This document shows, in pieces, positions 6,748-17,280 of a stretch of 37,031 nt of DNA; within the stretch, counting starts at the first letter, position 1; every line of letters starts with the position of its first letter. A program made the position numbers and the translations under genes. The notes beneath the pieces are model-generated. The model worked only from the letters and a program-made list of their open reading frames with translations, ran no database searches and was not told the origin of the DNA. This DNA is from Gemmatimonadota bacterium (GTDB lineage Bacteria; Gemmatimonadota; Gemmatimonadetes; Gemmatimonadales; Gemmatimonadaceae), in the NCBI GenBank assembly GCA_028287305.1, contig JAQBPX010000010.1, forward strand, positions 1 to 37,031, written 5' to 3'.

Positions 6748-8162
6748 TTCAGCTTCTTCGCATCGGCGCGGCCCTTCGACTTCTTCATCACCGCGCCGAC
6801 CAGCACGCCCTGCAGCTTCCGCTCGCCGGAGGCGAAGCGCTGCGCCTCGGCGGGATGCTCGGCGAGGACTTCCTCCAGCCATGTGGCGAGCTGGCCGTCG
6901 TCACCCACCTTGAGCAGCCCCTCGCGCTCCGCCACCTGCTCGGCGCGATCGCCAGTCTTCACCATGGATGCGAACACCTGCTTCGCCGCCGTGTGGGTGA
7001 GCTTGTCACCCGCGATCATCTCCAGCAGTGACGCGAGGTCCGCGGGGCGGACGCGGAAGCCCTGGAGCGTTTCCCCGTTGACCTTGAGCGCGGCGAGGAC
7101 CTCGCCCATCACCCAGTTCGCGGCCGCCTTGGCGTCGCCCGACGGGCGCGCGACGCCCTCGAAGTATTCGGCGACCTGGGGACTGGCCGTGAGGACGTCC
7201 ACGTCGTAGTCGCCAAGGCCGTACTCGGACTTGAAGCGCGCGCGGCGCGCGTCCGGCGACTCGGGCAGGTCGTGCCGCACCTTCGCGATCCAGTCGGTGT
7301 CGAGGATCAGCGGCGGCAGGTCGGGCTCCGGGAAGTAGCGGTAGTCGTGGCTGCCCTCCTTCGCGCGGGCCGGCCGCACGGTGGCGCCATCCCAGATCAT
7401 GGTCTGCTGCACCACCGTGCCGCCCGAGGCGAGCAGCGCGCACTGCCGCGCGAACTCCGACTGCAGCGCGCGCTCCACGCCGGAGAAGGAGTTCATGTTC
7501 TTCACCTCGGTCTTGGTGCCGAGCTCCGTCTCGCCGCGGATGCGCGCGCTGACGTTGGCGTCCACGCGCAGGCTTCCCTCTTCCATCGAGACGTCGCTGA
7601 CGTCCATGTATTCGAGCAGCTGCTTGAGCACGCGGAGGTAGGCGCCGGCCTCCTCGTGGGTGCGCATGTCGGGCTCACTGACGATCTCGATCAGCGGCAC
7701 CCCGGCGCGATTGAGGTCGATGGCCGTGGCGCCGGAGAAGCGATCATGGATGGACTTCCCCGCGTCCTCTTCCATGTGCACGCGCGTCACGCCGATCGTG
7801 ATCGGCGACTGGTCCTCGCGAATGCCAATCTGCACGCAGCCGCCAAGGGCGAGCGGCTTGTCGAACTGGGAGATCTGGTAGCCCTTCGGCAGGTCGGGAT
7901 AGAAATAATTCTTGCGCGCAAACACCGACACGGGGTTCACGGTGCAGCCGAGCGCGAGCGCGGTGCGCGTGGCCAGCAGCACGGCGTGCTCGTTGAGCAC
8001 CGGCAGCGCGCCAGGCAGCGCGAGGCACACCGGGCAGGTGTTGGTGTTGGGCGGTGCGCCATACTCGGTGGAGCAGCCGCAGAATGCCTTCGTGCGCGTC
8101 TTGAGCTGCACGTGCACCTCGAGGCCCACCACCATCTCGTATGCGTCGGTCACGCCACTCAT
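6717..8162 (-). CDS. gatB: Aspartyl/glutamyl-tRNA amidotransferase subunit B
   Basis: GatB is the kinase/tRNA-binding subunit of GatCAB, which converts Glu-tRNA(Gln) and Asp-tRNA(Asn) to Gln- and Asn-tRNA using ammonia from GatA. The 481-residue protein shows the GatB signature near the start (VVGLEVHVQLKTRTKAFCGC; NTNTCPVCLALPGALP), KNYFYPDLPKGYQISQFD and SMEEGSLRVDANVS. It ends in the YqeY-like helical tail with MVKTGDRAEQVAEREGL. The paired cysteine motifs are those that bind zinc. The ATG overlaps the gatA TGA. It ends the seven-gene operon and overlaps the convergent phospholipase-like gene by 31 bp, with no terminator between them. Confidence 0.97.
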   Translation of the reverse strand: MSGVTDAYEMVVGLEVHVQLKTRTKAFCGCSTEYGAPPNTNTCPVCLALPGALPVLNEHAVLLATRTALALGCTVNPVSVFARKNYFYPDLPKGYQISQFDKPLALGGCVQIGIREDQSPITIGVTRVHMEEDAGKSIHDRFSGATAIDLNRAGVPLIEIVSEPDMRTHEEAGAYLRVLKQLLEYMDVSDVSMEEGSLRVDANVSARIRGETELGTKTEVKNMNSFSGVERALQSEFARQCALLASGGTVVQQTMIWDGATVRPARAKEGSHDYRYFPEPDLPPLILDTDWIAKVRHDLPESPDARRARFKSEYGLGDYDVDVLTASPQVAEYFEGVARPSGDAKAAANWVMGEVLAALKVNGETLQGFRVRPADLASLLEMIAGDKLTHTAAKQVFASMVKTGDRAEQVAEREGLLKVGDDGQLATWLEEVLAEHPAEAQRFASGERKLQGVLVGAVMKKSKGRADAKKLNQLLAERFPA

Positions 8163-9601
8163 CGGTGTGCCTCCTCGCCGAGCGCGCGCTCGAGGGCGTA
8201 GGCGGCAGCGAACATCTCGCGCTCGCCGAAGTGCGGGGCGATGAGCTGGCCGCCCACCGGCAATCCGCCCATGCGACCGATCGGTTGCGACATCGCAGGC
8301 ACGCCCGCCAGGTTCGCCGTGACCGTGTAGATGTCCGAGAGGTACATCTCGTAGGGATCCGCCTTCGCGCCGAAGGCGAAGGCGGGACTCGGCGTGGTCG
8401 GCGTGAACAGCAGGTGCACGCCACCCTCGAACACCGCGCGGAAGTCGGCGGCGATGCACGAGCGCACCTGCATCGCCTTCCGGTAGTACGCGTCGTAGTA
8501 GCCCGCCGACAGCACGTAGGTGCCGAGCATGATGCGGCGCGTGACCTCCGCACCGAAGCCCTTCGAGCGCGTGGCTTCGTACATGCCGCGCAGTCCGTCG
8601 CCCTGCAGCCGGAGCCCGTAGCGCACGCCATCGAAGCGCGCGAGGTTCGACGACGCCTCGGCGGGCGCGATGATGTAATAGACGGGAATGGCGTACTCGG
8701 TGTGCGGCAGTGAGACGTCGCGCACCTCGGCGCCGAGCGAGCGGAATGCGTCGAAGGCGCGCTCGCAGCGCGCCCGCATCTCGGGCTCGAGCGACGCCGG
8801 GAAGTATTCCTTCGGCCGGCCGATCACGACGCCCTTGAGCGACCCGCCTGCGGCGGCCCGGTAATCGGGAACGGAATGACGCGCGCTGGTGGCGTCGTGC
8901 TGGTCGTAACCGGCAACGGCGGCGAGGCCGAGCGCGGCGTCGTCCACCGTGGCGCCGAACACGCCGATTTGATCGAGCGAGCTGGCGAAGGCCACGAGGC
9001 CGAACCGGCTGACGCGACCGTAGGTGGGCTTCACGCCCACCACGCCGCAGAATGCCGCGGGCTGGCGCACGGAGCCGCCCGTCTCGGAACCGTACGAGAT
9101 CGGGACGATGCCGGCGGCCACCGCGGCCGCGGAGCCGCCGGACGAGCCGCCCGGCACGGTATGCGGCGCGACCGGGTTGCGCGTGGGACCGTACGCGGAG
9201 TTCTCGGTGGAGGAGCCCATCGCGAACTCGTCCATGTTCGTCTTGCCCACGATCACCGCACCGGCCTCACGCAGGCGCGTGACAGCCGTCGCTTCCCAGG
9301 GACTCACGTAGCCCTCGAGGATTCGCGAACCGCACGACGTGGTGAGGTCGAGCGTGGCGATGTTGTCCTTGATGGCCACCGGCACGCCGAGCAGCAGCCC
9401 GGGCTCAGCGTCGCCCATCTTCGTGGCCGCCGCCGCTGCATGCCTCTCGGACACGGCGGGGTCGCGCGCGAGGAAGATGTTCAGCTTGTTCGTGCGGTCC
9501 GCCACGTCAGCCGCGGCGTGCGAGTCGCGGACGATGCTCTTCGGGTCGCGCTGTCCGGACACGACCTGCTCACGGAGGGCGGCGGCGGTGCGCAGGCTCA
9601 C
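8159..9601 (-). CDS. gatA: Glu-tRNA(Gln)/Asp-tRNA(Asn) amidotransferase subunit A
   Basis: GatA is the amidase-signature subunit that releases ammonia from glutamine. The 480-residue length is normal. The Ser-cisSer-Lys triad is visible as Lys78 (GVPVAIKDNI), Ser153 (VPGGSSGGSAAAV) and Ser177 (YGSETGGSVRQPA). FCGVVGVKPTYGRVSRFG and the C-terminal TVTANLAGVPAMSQPIG are typical of GatA rather than other amidases. The start is GTG, overlapping the gatC TGA (GTGA). Together with gatC and gatB in one operon, it points to indirect tRNA amidation in this organism. Confidence 0.97.
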   Translation of the reverse strand: MSLRTAAALREQVVSGQRDPKSIVRDSHAAADVADRTNKLNIFLARDPAVSERHAAAAATKMGDAEPGLLLGVPVAIKDNIATLDLTTSCGSRILEGYVSPWEATAVTRLREAGAVIVGKTNMDEFAMGSSTENSAYGPTRNPVAPHTVPGGSSGGSAAAVAAGIVPISYGSETGGSVRQPAAFCGVVGVKPTYGRVSRFGLVAFASSLDQIGVFGATVDDAALGLAAVAGYDQHDATSARHSVPDYRAAAGGSLKGVVIGRPKEYFPASLEPEMRARCERAFDAFRSLGAEVRDVSLPHTEYAIPVYYIIAPAEASSNLARFDGVRYGLRLQGDGLRGMYEATRSKGFGAEVTRRIMLGTYVLSAGYYDAYYRKAMQVRSCIAADFRAVFEGGVHLLFTPTTPSPAFAFGAKADPYEMYLSDIYTVTANLAGVPAMSQPIGRMGGLPVGGQLIAPHFGEREMFAAAYALERALGEEAHR

Positions 9602-9909
9602 GCGGAATCCCCCGCGTCTTCATGCGTGGAGAGCCGGGGCACCAGGAAGAATCCCTCGCGCATCATGGGAGCGAATCCCTCGGGGCTGCGCTTCAGCAGC
9701 ACCCCCGGCCCGTGGTCGGGGCGCAGCGGCATGCCCGAGGCGCCGATGCCGGAGACTTCGGCCACGCCGTCGGTGTCCACCTTGCCCAGCGCCTCCATGT
9801 GGCCGAGGATGCCGTTGAGCTCCTGCACGAGCGACGTGGCGCGCGCGTCGTCGAGGCCCAGGCGCGCCAGCAGCGCGATGTGTCGCACGTCTTCGATGGT
9901 GACAGCCAT
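9598..9909 (-). CDS. gatC: Aspartyl/glutamyl-tRNA amidotransferase subunit C
   Basis: This 103-residue small subunit wraps around GatA and stabilises the A-B interface. Family features are ITIEDVRHIALLARLGL-like N-terminus, a short helix (LVQELNGILGHMEAL), VDTDGVAEVS, and a C-terminal half with PLRPDHGPG and APMMREGFFLVPRL. The ATG lies one base after the pcrA stop, so the helicase and amidotransferase genes are packed together. The extension past VPRL is short and polar. Confidence 0.93.
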   Translation of the reverse strand: MAVTIEDVRHIALLARLGLDDARATSLVQELNGILGHMEALGKVDTDGVAEVSGIGASGMPLRPDHGPGVLLKRSPEGFAPMMREGFFLVPRLSTHEDAGDSA

Positions 9910-9910
9910 T

Positions 9911-12253
<2,343 letters not shown>

Positions 12254-13408
12254 CTAGCGAAGTATAATCTCGAAGGTCGCCCCGCGGTCGGCGTTGACGA
12301 GCGCCAGCGTGCCCCCGTGGTTGTCCTCCACGATGCGCCGCGCAAGCGCGAGGCCGATCCCCCACCCGCCCTTCTTGGTGCTGAAGCCGGGCTCGAAAAT
12401 GCGGCGGCGCAGGTCGGGCGGTACGCCCGGCCCGTCGTCGGCCACGCGAACGCGCGCGCCGCCCTCGGGAACACCCTTCACGTGCACGTCCACGTGCCCG
12501 CCGCGACCGGCGAGCGCATCCACGGCGTTCTTCACCAGCACCTCGAGCACCCACTCGAAGAGCACGGCGTCCCCTTCCACGTGAATGACCTCATCCCCGT
12601 GGTGGGCCTCGACCACCACGGCGTTCGCGAGCTGCGGCACGCGGGCGCGAAAGTAGCCCACCACGCGGTCCACGATCGCGGTGACGTCGATCGACTCGGC
12701 CCTCGGCTCGCGCCCGATGCGCTCGAACCGATGCGCCACGCGATCGAGGCGATCGAGGTCGCCTCGCATGTGGCGCACCGCCGCACCGATCCGCTCGTCC
12801 GATTCGCCGCGCTCCTCCAGCAGCTCGATCCAGCCGGCGAGGCTGGACAGCGGCGTGCCGAGCTGGTGTGCCGACTCGCGGGCCATCCCCGCCCAGATGC
12901 GCTCGCGGCTGGCATTGCCGCGTGCGCGAATGATGGAGAGGCCGAAGATGAGCAGGATGGCCGCGGTCACCGCCTGGAGCACGGGGATCACGCGCAGCCC
13001 GTTCACGAGCGGCGTGTCGCCGAAGTGGATCTGCCCCACCAGCGAGTCGGTGACGGGCGGGTTGCGCGCGTCGAGCACCTTCACGTAGGCCACGATGCGC
13101 TCGTCGTCGTCGGCAATGGCGGCGGGCAGGTTGGCGTGCGCGGTGGGCCTGCCGAGGCGGTCCGTCACGATCACCGGCACGCCCTGCTCCACGATGGCAC
13201 CGGCCAGGTCGCTCAGCGCCAGGGTGCTGGCGGAGATGCTCGTGTCACTCTGCGCGCGGAAGATGCGCGCGTACATGCGGCTCGAGATGCCGGCCTGGTG
13301 CCGCAGCTCGCGCACGGCGCGCTGCGTGTACCACACGTACGACGTGAGCAGCAGGGCAAGGAGCAGCGCGACCACCAGCTCTGGCGTGCCGCGTCGCAGC
13401 GCCTTCAC
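12254..13408 (-). CDS. Membrane sensor histidine kinase, orphan
   Basis: This 384-residue kinase has transmembrane helix 1 (about 11-27), an external sensor region (about 30-138) and transmembrane helix 2 (about 140-160). A short linker leads to the dimerisation domain with phospho-acceptor His181 in MARESAHQLGTPLSSL, then an HATPase domain with the N-box Asn294 (LVKNAVDAL), the G1 box ADDGPGVP and the G2 box GWGIGLALARRI. No recognised sensor fold is evident. GTG overlaps the serS TGA (GTGA). No response regulator is adjacent; the nearest receiver (15757) belongs to another transcription unit. It sits in an operon between seryl-tRNA synthetase and a helicase. The signal and partner are unknown. 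Confidence 0.88.
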   Translation of the reverse strand: MKALRRGTPELVVALLLALLLTSYVWYTQRAVRELRHQAGISSRMYARIFRAQSDTSISASTLALSDLAGAIVEQGVPVIVTDRLGRPTAHANLPAAIADDDERIVAYVKVLDARNPPVTDSLVGQIHFGDTPLVNGLRVIPVLQAVTAAILLIFGLSIIRARGNASRERIWAGMARESAHQLGTPLSSLAGWIELLEERGESDERIGAAVRHMRGDLDRLDRVAHRFERIGREPRAESIDVTAIVDRVVGYFRARVPQLANAVVVEAHHGDEVIHVEGDAVLFEWVLEVLVKNAVDALAGRGGHVDVHVKGVPEGGARVRVADDGPGVPPDLRRRIFEPGFSTKKGGWGIGLALARRIVEDNHGGTLALVNADRGATFEIILR

Positions 13409-14679
13409 CCGAGCCGGTCCATCCCCAGGTACGGCCGCAGCACCTCGGGCACGTTCACCGACCCATCGGCATTCTGGTGATGCTCGAGGATGCAGGCGAT
13501 GGTGCGCGGAAAGGCGAGCCCCGATCCATTGAGCGTGTGCACGAACCGCGGCTTCTCCCCCTTCGCAGGGCGATAGCGAATGTTGGCGCGCCGAGCCTGG
13601 AAGTCGGTGAACACGCTGCAGCTCGAGACCTCCAGCCATGCGCCCACGCCGGGCGCCCATGCCTCGAGGTCGAAGGTCTTGGCCGACGAGAATCCGGTGT
13701 CGCCTGCCGCGAGCAGCTTGCGACGGTACGGGATGCCCAGCTTCTCCAGCGCCGTCTCGGCGTGGCGCGTGAGCAGCTCGAGCTGCACGCCCGATTCCTC
13801 GGGCGTGCAATAGCGCACCAGCTCGACCTTGTCGAACTCGTGCGTGCGGAGGATGCCGCGCGTGTCCTTGCCCGCGGAACCGGCCTCGCGCCGGAAGCAG
13901 GGGGAGTACGCGACGAAGCCGCGCGGCAGCTCGGAGGCGTCGAGGATCTCGTCGCGGTAGAGGTTCGTGACTGGAACCTCGGCGGTGGGGATGAGGAACA
14001 GGCCGTCGCCCATGGTCTGGTAGGCGTCGTCCTCGAACTTCGGGAGCTGCCCGGTGCCGGTCATCGTCGCGCGATTCACGAGCACCGGCGGCCATACTTC
14101 CTCGTAGCCATGCTCGCGGGCGTGCAGGTCCACGAAGAAGTTGAGCAGCGAGCGCACCAGGCGCGCGCCGAGTCCGCGATAGAACACGAAGCCGGATCCG
14201 CTCACCTTGGCGCCGCGATCCAGGTCGATCATGCCGAGTGTCGCGCCGACTTCCCAGTGGGGCTTCACCCCTTCGGGGCTGCGGGGCGTGCCCCACTCGT
14301 GGACGATCACGTTCTGCGACTCGTCGCCGTCGGGGACGTCCGCGAGGTTCATGTTCGGCAGCTCGAGCAGGATGCGATGCAGGCGCTCCTCGGTGGCCGC
14401 GAGCTCCACTTCCAGGCGACCGATCTCCTCGCCCAGCTGGCGGCCGTGCGCGATCAGGTCGTCGGCACCCTCGCCAGCGCGCTTGCGCTTCGCCACTTCC
14501 TGCGAGCTCACGTTGCGCGCGGCCTTTCGTTCCTCGACCGCGGCAATGTGGGTGCGGCGTTCCTGCTCCAGGCGCTCGCCCTCGGAGACCAGCGGCTCCA
14601 GGGCCTCGAGCGCGCCCCGGCGGCGCAAGCCATCACGCAGCGCGCCGACCTGCTCCCGCAACAGGCGCATGTCGTGCAT
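13405..14679 (-). CDS. serS: Seryl-tRNA synthetase
   Basis: This class IIa synthetase charges tRNA(Ser). At 424 residues it is standard length. The N-terminal coiled-coil arm (about 28-100, EGERLEQERRTHIAAVEERKAARN...) binds the long variable arm of tRNA(Ser). Motif 2 includes YSPCFRREAGSAGKDTRGILRTHEFDKVEL and motif 3 NGSGLAFPRTIACILEHHQ. The TAEVPVTNLYRDEIL segment that contacts serine is present. The ATG at 14679 follows the lipoprotein stop by 3 bp. A second ATG three codons in is possible, but the first matches family starts. Confidence 0.97.
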   Translation of the reverse strand: MHDMRLLREQVGALRDGLRRRGALEALEPLVSEGERLEQERRTHIAAVEERKAARNVSSQEVAKRKRAGEGADDLIAHGRQLGEEIGRLEVELAATEERLHRILLELPNMNLADVPDGDESQNVIVHEWGTPRSPEGVKPHWEVGATLGMIDLDRGAKVSGSGFVFYRGLGARLVRSLLNFFVDLHAREHGYEEVWPPVLVNRATMTGTGQLPKFEDDAYQTMGDGLFLIPTAEVPVTNLYRDEILDASELPRGFVAYSPCFRREAGSAGKDTRGILRTHEFDKVELVRYCTPEESGVQLELLTRHAETALEKLGIPYRRKLLAAGDTGFSSAKTFDLEAWAPGVGAWLEVSSCSVFTDFQARRANIRYRPAKGEKPRFVHTLNGSGLAFPRTIACILEHHQNADGSVNVPEVLRPYLGMDRLG

Positions 14680-14682
14680 CGA

Positions 14683-15261
14683 TCAGTCCTTCGGGATGCT
14701 CCCGGAGACCAGCGAGCGGAATCCGCAGTTGGGATCCACCACTTCACGCATGAAGATCGCGCGGTCGGACGTACGCACGCTGTCCACCACGAGCTTCGCG
14801 AAGTACGCGGCGCCCTTGAGCGAGAGCGAGCAGAGCGTGGGGTCGGTGATCTCGGCCACGAACACCCCGCCCTTCCCGGACACCACGGTGGTGGAGTCGT
14901 AGCGGAAGGCGGTGCGCGGCGCGCTGGTGACCGCGTCGAAGGTGCCGGTGACCGCCTGCAGCCCAACCGTGTGCGTGCTGGCAATGCCACTCGCGACGAG
15001 GCGCACGGGCAGGAGCACCACGTTTCCGCTCGCGTCGATGTCCGCCGCAAAGTCGAAGGAGAAGGTGGCATCCGCACGGATGGCCGACCCGCTCGAGATG
15101 TGCACCGCCGTGGGCACTCCCGCGGGCGTTCCCGAGAGCGCGTACACGTTGACCGTGTCGGTATAGACGTTCAGCGTCGCCTTGGTGGCGAGCGGATCGC
15201 CGCAGGCGGCAAGCGCGACGGCGAGGCCGGCGGCAAGGAAGATCGAGGGACGGAACGTCAT
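14683..15261 (-). CDS. Predicted lipoprotein of unknown function
   Basis: I do not recognise a family. The 192-residue product has a lipoprotein signal peptide: MTFRPS, a hydrophobic stretch (IFLAAGLAVALA), then a lipobox LAAC, so Cys would be lipidated and the protein anchored to a membrane. The mature part is rich in Thr, Val and Ser, with short alternating-hydrophobic strands, suggesting an all-beta exported domain. It contains two further cysteines, which could form a disulfide. An in-frame GTG two codons upstream is an alternative start. A well-spaced promoter lies 30-66 bases upstream, so this looks like the first gene of the operon with serS, the histidine kinase, pcrA and gatCAB. Confidence 0.7.
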   Translation of the reverse strand: MTFRPSIFLAAGLAVALAACGDPLATKATLNVYTDTVNVYALSGTPAGVPTAVHISSGSAIRADATFSFDFAADIDASGNVVLLPVRLVASGIASTHTVGLQAVTGTFDAVTSAPRTAFRYDSTTVVSGKGGVFVAEITDPTLCSLSLKGAAYFAKLVVDSVRTSDRAIFMREVVDPNCGFRSLVSGSIPKD

Positions 15262-15298
15262 GGACACTCGGAGGGCGGACGGATGGGCTTCGAAGCGA

Positions 15299-15327
15299 AG
15301 GATACGGCTGGTGGCCGCATATCACAA
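15299..15327 (-). promoter_or_regulatory. Predicted promoter of the lipoprotein-serS-gatCAB operon
   Basis: On the minus strand TTGTGA (15327-15322) and TATCCT (15304-15299) are spaced 17 bases apart. The predicted start point near 15291 leaves about a 30-base leader before the ATG. It lies in the 136-bp divergent spacer and does not overlap the plus-strand promoter. Confidence 0.55.
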
Positions 15328-15341
15328 GCGATTGCCGTCGC

Positions 15342-15370
15342 TTGACTTCGACCCCTTCGCGACCTAGCCT
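15342..15370 (+). promoter_or_regulatory. Predicted promoter of the Roadblock-receiver-manC operon
   Basis: TTGACT (15342-15347) and TAGCCT (15365-15370) are spaced by 17 bases on the plus strand. A purine-rich site (GCGGAGACGAG) precedes the ATG at 15398. The candidate is well placed, about 20 bases from predicted start point to ATG. Confidence 0.55.
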
Positions 15371-15397
15371 TCGCCGAGCACTTTCAGCGGAGACGAG

Positions 15398-15751
15398 ATG
15401 GCAAGTATCCGGGACCTCGTGGCCGCGATCCGGCAGCGAGATGGGGTCGAGGCCGCTGTCGTGCTGGGTCGCGACGGCCTGCTGATCGACAGCCAGGTGA
15501 TACCCGGGCTCGACCCGGAAGATCTCGCCGCCCGGATTCCCCCGATCATCGGGCCTTCGGACGAGCTGGGACAGGCCATGGGCCGCGGCGCCATGCTCAC
15601 CGCCGTCATCGAGCACGAGCGCGGGCTGGCGATCGTCTCCTCGCTGAGCGTGGAAGCGGTACTGGTGGTGCTGCTCACCCCCGCCGCCAACCTCGGCCAG
15701 CTGCTGTTCGAGCTGCGCCGCAATCGCGAACAGATCGCCGCGCTGGTCTGA
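15398..15751 (+). CDS. Roadblock/LC7-domain protein
   Basis: The 117-residue protein reads as a single Roadblock/LC7 (MglB/profilin-like) domain: an N-terminal helix IRDLVAAIRQRDGVEAAVVL, a beta-turn GRDGLLIDSQ, a central segment with MLTAVIEHERGLAIVSSLS, then VEAVLVVLLTPAANLGQLLFELRRNREQI. Such proteins dimerise and usually act as GAP or regulator of a Ras-like MglA GTPase, or as scaffolds in polarity and signalling. No GTPase gene is in the window. Five bases downstream is a stand-alone receiver domain in the same unit, so these two may work together. The partner is unproven. Confidence 0.82.
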   Translation: MASIRDLVAAIRQRDGVEAAVVLGRDGLLIDSQVIPGLDPEDLAARIPPIIGPSDELGQAMGRGAMLTAVIEHERGLAIVSSLSVEAVLVVLLTPAANLGQLLFELRRNREQIAALV

Positions 15752-15756
15752 GCATC

Positions 15757-16173
15757 GTGACCGACGACGCTGCGACCTGCCACGTGCTCGTCGCCGACGA
15801 CGAGCCGCACATCGGCCGCATCATCAAGATGAAGCTCGAGCAGGGCCCCTTCCGGGTCACGCTCGCGTATGACGGCCGCGAGGCGCTCGAGCGCCTGGAG
15901 AAGGAGACCGACGTCGGCCTGGTGCTCCTCGACCTCATGATGCCGCACCTGAGCGGACTGGACGTGCTCGCGGCCATGCGCGCCGACCCGCGCTGGGAAA
16001 AGCTGCCGTGCATCATCCTCACGGCGGCGGGCCAGGAACAGCAGCACCAGCGCGCGATGGCGCTGGGCGCCGACGACTTCCTGACCAAGCCGTTCAGCCC
16101 CAAGAAGCTCTACGCGCGCGCCGCCGAGCTGGTTGGCCTGGCTCCCGAGGAATCGGGCGCCGAGCCGGCGTAG
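15757..16173 (+). CDS. Stand-alone response regulator receiver protein
   Basis: The 138 residues hold just one CheY-like receiver domain. Acidic pocket VADDEP (Asp14-Asp15), phospho-acceptor Asp59 in LLDLMMPHLSGLD, the switch Thr in ILTAAG and the conserved Lys in DDFLTKPFSP are all present. There is no DNA-binding or enzymatic output domain, so it must act by protein-protein contact. The GTG start lies 5 bp after the Roadblock stop. The nearest kinase gene (12254-13408) is on the other strand; whether it phosphorylates this protein is unknown. Confidence 0.92.
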   Translation: MTDDAATCHVLVADDEPHIGRIIKMKLEQGPFRVTLAYDGREALERLEKETDVGLVLLDLMMPHLSGLDVLAAMRADPRWEKLPCIILTAAGQEQQHQRAMALGADDFLTKPFSPKKLYARAAELVGLAPEESGAEPA

Positions 16174-16179
16174 GCAAGC

Positions 16180-17214
16180 ATGGCTCGCTGGGTCGTGGTG
16201 CTCGCGGGCGGCGTTGGCTCGCGCTTCTGGCCGCTCAGCACGCCGCAGCGCCCCAAGCAGCTGCTGCCGCTGGTGAACGACGCGCCCCTGCTGACGAACG
16301 CGCTCGAGCGCCTGCGTCCACTGGCAGACGGCGCGCACACGCTGATCCTCACCAACGCGTCGCTCGCCGACGCGATCGCGGTGATGGCCCCCGACCTGCC
16401 GCGCGAGAACATCATCTCCGAGCCGCAGCCCAGCGGCACGGCGGCCGCGCTCGCGTGGGCCGCGCACGTGATCGCGCAGCGCGACTCGCCCACCGCCACG
16501 ATGATTTCGGTCCACGCCGACTGGGCCATCGGGGATGATGAAGGCTTCCGGCTCGCGCTGGTGCAGGCGGCGCGCGCGGCGGAGAAGCACCAGAGCCTGG
16601 TGACGGTAGGCATCGTGCCGGCGCGTCCGGATCCCGGCTTCGGCTACATCCAGCCGGGCGCGCCGGTGGATGGCGTGGTGCGGCGCGTGGAGCGATTCGT
16701 CGAGAAGCCCGACCGCGAGCGCGCGACGCGCATGACCGCCGAGGGGTACCTGTGGAACTCGGGGATCTTCGTGTGGCGCGTGGGGGACTTCCTGGAGGAG
16801 CTTCGCGCGCACTGCCCGGAGGTGGCGCCGGTGCTCGCCGCGTATCCCGACAACATCGCGCAGTTCTTCGCGGCCGTGACGCCGGTGGCGGTGGACGTGG
16901 GCGTCATGGAGCGCAGCGCGAAGGTGCTCGTGGTGCCGGGCGAGTTCGGCTGGGACGACGTGGGCACCTGGGGCGCGCTGCATCGCGTGCGCGCGCACGA
17001 TCCGCAGGGCAACGCGGCGAGCGGGCGCGTCTTCGCGCTGGACGCGAGGGGCAACGTGGTGCACGCGGAAAAGGGGAACGTGGTGCTCTACGGCGTGAAC
17101 GACCTGGTGGTGGTGATGCAGGACGGCCTCACGCTCGTGACCACCACCGAGCATTCGTCGGACCTCAAGAAGCTGCTCGACGCGCTGCCGGACGAGCTGC
17201 GGATCCGCGAATGA
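16180..17214 (+). CDS. manC: Mannose-1-phosphate guanylyltransferase
   Basis: This enzyme makes GDP-mannose from GTP and mannose-1-phosphate for surface polysaccharides. The N-terminal nucleotidyltransferase signature is clear: LAGGVGSRFWPLSTPQRPKQ (residues 8-27). It is followed by SVHADWAIGD (the HxPADH-like metal loop variant), FVEKPDRERA and YLWNSGIFVW. At 344 residues it lacks the C-terminal isomerase domain of bifunctional ManC/AlgA. The stop TGA overlaps the first ATG of a chain of mini-ORFs leading to the GlmU-like gene. The gene symbol refers to the GMP activity; other GDP- or UDP-sugar pyrophosphorylases of this family cannot be excluded. Confidence 0.9.
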   Translation: MARWVVVLAGGVGSRFWPLSTPQRPKQLLPLVNDAPLLTNALERLRPLADGAHTLILTNASLADAIAVMAPDLPRENIISEPQPSGTAAALAWAAHVIAQRDSPTATMISVHADWAIGDDEGFRLALVQAARAAEKHQSLVTVGIVPARPDPGFGYIQPGAPVDGVVRRVERFVEKPDRERATRMTAEGYLWNSGIFVWRVGDFLEELRAHCPEVAPVLAAYPDNIAQFFAAVTPVAVDVGVMERSAKVLVVPGEFGWDDVGTWGALHRVRAHDPQGNAASGRVFALDARGNVVHAEKGNVVLYGVNDLVVVMQDGLTLVTTTEHSSDLKKLLDALPDELRIRE

Positions 17215-17280
17215 GCGCGCATCCATGAGCGCGCAGCGATGAGCGCGCATCCATGAGCGCGCAGCGATGAGCGCACAGCG
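17211..17280 (+). repeat. Five tandem 14-bp repeats that encode a chain of overlapping mini-ORFs
   Basis: Units start at 17211, 17225, 17239, 17253 and 17267, and read ATGAGCGCGCATCC or ATGAGCGCGCAGCG (last copy one base different). The sixth, partial copy (ATGAGCGCG) is the start of the GlmU-like gene at 17281. Each unit opens a reading frame of five codons (MSAHP or MSAQR), and each TGA stop overlaps the ATG of the next (ATGA). The first ATG likewise overlaps the manC stop, so the chain is continuous from manC to the downstream gene. The repeat looks like an amplified coupling junction. Confidence 0.9.

Noticed and set aside
17211-17280. Possible CRISPR-like array
   Set aside because: The units are 14 bp, directly adjacent and without spacers; each is a start-codon copy, not a repeat-spacer array.
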